7,547 nucleotides of DNA, taken from positions 1 to 7,547 of the forward strand of contig CALCZN010000176.1 of NCBI GenBank assembly GCA_937903095.1, in the 5' to 3' direction. The DNA is from Zeimonas sp937903095. GTDB taxonomy: Bacteria; Pseudomonadota; Gammaproteobacteria; Burkholderiales; Burkholderiaceae_E. Position 1 is the first letter of the stretch, and every line of letters begins with the position of its first letter. Below the pieces are notes generated by a model, which was given only the letters and a program-made list of their open reading frames with translations, was not told the DNA's origin and ran no database searches. This document shows positions 5,669 to 7,547 of this stretch, one piece after another. The position numbers were made by a program, and so were the translations under genes.

Positions 5669-6778
5669 TCAGATCCTGTCGGGTCGGCGCGCGATTATGC
5701 GCAGATCGTCTCCGATGCGCTCGATCGACTGGAAGCGCAGCGCAACGCCCCGATCGATCGCCTCGGCAGCCGGCAGCGCGGCGAGGGGGACGGCGTCGCC
5801 GAGCAGCGTGGGCGCGACGTACAGCAGCAGCTCGTCGACGCAGTCCGCCCGCAGCAACGACCCGTTGAGCTTCGAGCCCGCTTCCACGTGCAATTCGTTG
5901 ATCCCGCGCCGCGCCAGCTCGCCGAGCAGCGCCATGAGATCGACCTTGCCGCCCGGACCGGCGAGCGTGACGACCTCGCAACCGAGATCGACCAGCGCGC
6001 TCGTCTTTTCGGCGCGCTGCACCGGATCGAGCGCGCACACCACCAGCGTGTTGCCGCCCTCGACGATGCGCGCGGCGACGTTCACCTCGAGCCGCGAATC
6101 GACGAGCACGCGCAGCGGCTGTCGCGTGGTGCGCACGTGCCGCACGTTCATCTGCGGGTCGTCGTCGCGCACCGTGCCGATGCCGGTGAGCAACGCGCAG
6201 GCGCGCGCGCGCCACGCATGCCCGTCGATGCGCGCGGGCTCGCCGGTGATCCACTGGCTGCGTCCGTCGGGCAGCGCGCTGCGTCCGTCCAGGCTCGCCG
6301 CGACCTTCATCCGCACCCACGGACGTCCGCGCGTCATTCGCGAGACGAAGCCGATGTTCAGCTCGCGCGCCTCCTGCGCCAGCAGTCCGCAGCGCACGTC
6401 GATGCCGGCCGCGCGCAGCCGCTCGAGGCCCTGCCCGTTCACCGCCGGATTCGGATCCTCCATGGCGGCGACCACGCGTCCGATGCGCGCCTCGATCAGC
6501 GCGTCCACGCACGGCGGCGTGCTTCCGTGGTGGTTGCACGGCTCGAGCGTCACGTAGGCGGTGGCGCCCTGCGCTCGCGAACCGGCCTCGGCGAGTGCGA
6601 GCACTTCGGCATGCGCCTCCCCGCGGCGCCGATGCCAGCCTTCGCCGACGATCGCGTGCTCGTGCACGATCACGCAGCCGACGCGCGGATTCGGCGTGCA
6701 GGTGTTCATGCCCTGCGCGGCGAGCCGCAGCGCGTGCAGCATGAACTCGTGGTCGGCGGCGTTGAACATCGCCGGCAT
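5669..6778 (-). CDS. ribD: Bifunctional diaminohydroxyphosphoribosylaminopyrimidine deaminase / 5-amino-6-(5-phosphoribosylamino)uracil reductase
   Basis: RibD carries out the second and third steps of the riboflavin pathway, deamination and NADPH-dependent ribosyl side-chain reduction. The 369-residue product matches the family length. The deaminase domain (about 8-150) has TPNPRVGCVIV (28-38), the zinc motif HAEVLAL with H56 and catalytic E58, and TLEPCNHHGSTPPC (77-90) with zinc ligands C81 and C90. The reductase domain (about 152-365) has RMKVAASLDGRSALPDGRSQ (156-175), LLTGIGTVRDDDPQMNVR (196-213), HVEAGSKLNGSLL (297-309) and DELLLYVAPTLLGDAVPL (315-332). The frame is open to 6925, but residues before 6778 have no family similarity and would overlap the divergent gene. 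The ATG at 6778 has GGGGGA only two bases away. An ATG at 6769 (MFNAADHEFM) would place the same purines about 11 bases away, so the exact start is uncertain. It is the first gene of the operon. Confidence 0.96.
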   Translation of the reverse strand: MPAMFNAADHEFMLHALRLAAQGMNTCTPNPRVGCVIVHEHAIVGEGWHRRRGEAHAEVLALAEAGSRAQGATAYVTLEPCNHHGSTPPCVDALIEARIGRVVAAMEDPNPAVNGQGLERLRAAGIDVRCGLLAQEARELNIGFVSRMTRGRPWVRMKVAASLDGRSALPDGRSQWITGEPARIDGHAWRARACALLTGIGTVRDDDPQMNVRHVRTTRQPLRVLVDSRLEVNVAARIVEGGNTLVVCALDPVQRAEKTSALVDLGCEVVTLAGPGGKVDLMALLGELARRGINELHVEAGSKLNGSLLRADCVDELLLYVAPTLLGDAVPLAALPAAEAIDRGVALRFQSIERIGDDLRIIARRPDRI

Positions 6779-6819
6779 TATCCCCCGTCGCGCACGGGCG
6801 CCGGCTCGACCGGCCGACC

Positions 6820-6825
6820 TACAAT
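6820..6825 (+). promoter_or_regulatory. Possible -10 element of the divergent ThDP-enzyme gene
   Basis: TACAAT differs from the sigma-70 consensus at one position and is an AT-rich island in a GC-rich spacer. It would put the transcript start close to 6832 and give a very short leader just covering the ribosome binding site. No good -35 hexamer is visible 16-18 bases upstream, so the call is tentative. Confidence 0.4.
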
Positions 6826-6832
6826 CGCCGTC

Positions 6833-6838
6833 GAGGAG
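6833..6838 (+). promoter_or_regulatory. Shine-Dalgarno that fixes a TTG start
   Basis: GAGGAG lies seven bases before the TTG at 6846, the ideal spacing. No ATG or GTG occurs in frame near the expected N-terminus, and the next ATG in frame is at codon 50, inside the conserved domain. This site therefore decides that TTG is the initiation codon. Confidence 0.75.
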
Positions 6839-6845
6839 AAGCGAC

Positions 6846-7547
6846 TTGGACGAGACATCTTCGGCGCGCGAGCGCAGCGGCGGACACATCGTCGCGGACG
6901 CCTTGCTCGGCCAGGGCGTCGACACCGTGTTCGGCGTTCCCGGCGAGAGCTACCTCGCCGTGCTGGACGGCCTGTATCGACACCGCGATCGAATGCGCTT
7001 CGTCGTCTGTCGACAGGAAGGCGGCGCAGCCTACATGGCCGACGCCTACGCGAAGCTCACCGGTCGAACCGGCGTGGTGATGGTCACGCGCGGACCCGGG
7101 GCGACGAACGCATCGGTCGGGGTGCACGCGGCCTTCCAGGACTCGGTGCCGATGGTCGTGCTCGTCGGGCAGGTCGGCACCGACTTCGCCGACCGCGAAG
7201 CGTTCCAGGAGATCGACTACCGGCGCATGTTCGGCCCGATGACGAAGTGGGTCGCGCAGATCGACCGTGTCGAGCGCATTCCCGAGTACCTCGCGCGCGC
7301 ATTCCAGACGGCGACGAGCGGGCGGATGGGGCCGGTGGTGCTCGCGCTGCCCGAAGACGTGCTCTCGGCGCGCGCGAGCGTATCGGACGCCGCCCCGCAT
7401 TCGCCGGTTCGCGCAAGCCCCGGCACGGTCCACATCGAGCGATTGCGCGAGATGCTCGCCGGCGCCAGGCGCCCGCTCGTGCTGCTCGGGGGCAGCGGGT
7501 GGACGCCCCGGGCCTGCGAAGACCTGCGCGTCTTCGCGGAAAGGAAC
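6846..7547 (+). CDS. Thiamine-diphosphate-dependent enzyme, acetolactate synthase-like (N-terminal 234 residues, cut by window edge)
   Basis: The product has the N-terminal pyrimidine-binding (Pyr) domain of the acetolactate synthase / pyruvate oxidase / benzoylformate decarboxylase superfamily. Visible segments are GGHIVADALLGQGVDTVFGV (12-31) followed by PGES, then CRQEGGAAYMADAYAKLTGR (55-74) with E58 at the place of the catalytic glutamate that activates ThDP. Next come VTRGPGATNASVGVHAAFQD (80-99), SVPMVVLVGQVGTD (100-113), REAFQEIDYRRMFGPMTKW (117-135) and GPVVLALPEDVL (162-173). The central domain begins near residue 195, with RRPLVLLGGSGW at 208-219. The C-terminal ThDP-binding (PP) domain with its GDG...N motif is beyond the window. 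The substrate cannot be told from this part. Typical IlvB has TSGPGATN where this has TRGPGATN, and no ilvN/ilvC context is seen, so a catabolic or uncharacterised paralogue is more likely than the biosynthetic enzyme. The start is TTG with a good Shine-Dalgarno. Confidence 0.9.
   Translation, partial: MDETSSARERSGGHIVADALLGQGVDTVFGVPGESYLAVLDGLYRHRDRMRFVVCRQEGGAAYMADAYAKLTGRTGVVMVTRGPGATNASVGVHAAFQDSVPMVVLVGQVGTDFADREAFQEIDYRRMFGPMTKWVAQIDRVERIPEYLARAFQTATSGRMGPVVLALPEDVLSARASVSDAAPHSPVRASPGTVHIERLREMLAGARRPLVLLGGSGWTPRACEDLRVFAERN

Larger units (their letters stand above)
6779..6845. other. Divergent intergenic region between ribD and the ThDP-enzyme gene
   Basis: This 67-base spacer must hold the start signals of the divergent gene and probably of the rib operon. 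On the plus strand it contains a TACAAT -10-like hexamer and a Shine-Dalgarno. On the minus strand no convincing -35/-10 pair for ribD was found; a TTGTAG hexamer has no partner at the right distance. It is too short for an FMN (RFN) riboswitch, and no such structure is evident. The rib operon may be transcribed from a promoter inside the divergent gene. Confidence 0.7.

Noticed and set aside
5664..6539. Upstream extension of the ribE frame to about 497 codons
   Set aside because: It is the shadow of ribD. Riboflavin synthase begins with the diagnostic MFTGIV at 5663.
5130..6557. Plus-strand open frame of 475 codons antisense to ribE and ribD
   Set aside because: Composition-biased antisense shadow of two clear riboflavin genes, with no family motif and no ribosome binding site that stands out.
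6801..6813. CCGGCTCGACCGG near-palindrome in the divergent spacer as an operator
   Set aside because: The arms are only four bases and self-complementary, such GC-rich motifs arise often by chance here, and no further symmetry extends it.
6779..6925. 49-residue N-terminal extension of RibD
   Set aside because: It has no similarity to RibD, would overlap the divergent gene and its promoter, and the usual N-terminus begins near 6778 or 6769.

Overview
The window looks like a stretch of conserved chromosome from a high-GC Gram-negative bacterium. The best fit is a betaproteobacterium, possibly Burkholderiales-like. This is inferred from gene order (ribD-ribE-ribBA-ribH-nusB-thiL-pgpA-cinA/pncC-recA), from protein motifs and from strong G/C bias at third codon positions. 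No database search was possible. The sequence is almost entirely coding: nine genes lie on the minus strand and one divergent gene on the plus strand. No tRNA, rRNA, CRISPR array, insertion sequence or phage element was seen, and no gene-free stretch exceeds 70 bases.

Layout, read in the direction of minus-strand transcription from the right. ribD, ribE, ribBA and ribH form a riboflavin block. They are followed by nusB (transcription antitermination), thiL (last step of thiamine diphosphate synthesis) and pgpA (phosphatidylglycerophosphate phosphatase). ribD to pgpA are joined by gaps of 2 to 10 bases or by 4-base ATGA stop/start overlaps, so they are very probably one translationally coupled operon. 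After a 42-base gap comes pncC (CinA C-terminal type NMN amidohydrolase). recA follows behind its own promoter and an SOS (LexA) box, and is cut by the left edge of the window after 218 codons. On the right, a thiamine-diphosphate-dependent enzyme related to acetolactate synthase is transcribed away from ribD. It starts at a TTG codon with a strong ribosome binding site and is cut by the right edge.

The genes are linked by cofactor supply. RibD, RibBA (DHBP synthase half), RibH and RibE make riboflavin, and PncC recycles a pyridine nucleotide by-product. ThiL makes the ThDP that the divergent enzyme would need. The GTP cyclohydrolase half of RibBA has lost its zinc cysteines, so the first committed step from GTP must be encoded elsewhere.

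Nothing here looks like a new defence or mobile system. The points worth a second look are a tail of about 40 almost purely Asp/Glu residues on lumazine synthase (RibH), the degenerate RibBA (the already described RibBX-type variant), the SOS box that shares bases with the pncC stop codon, and the compact divergent ribD/ThDP-enzyme junction, which has no room for an FMN riboswitch.
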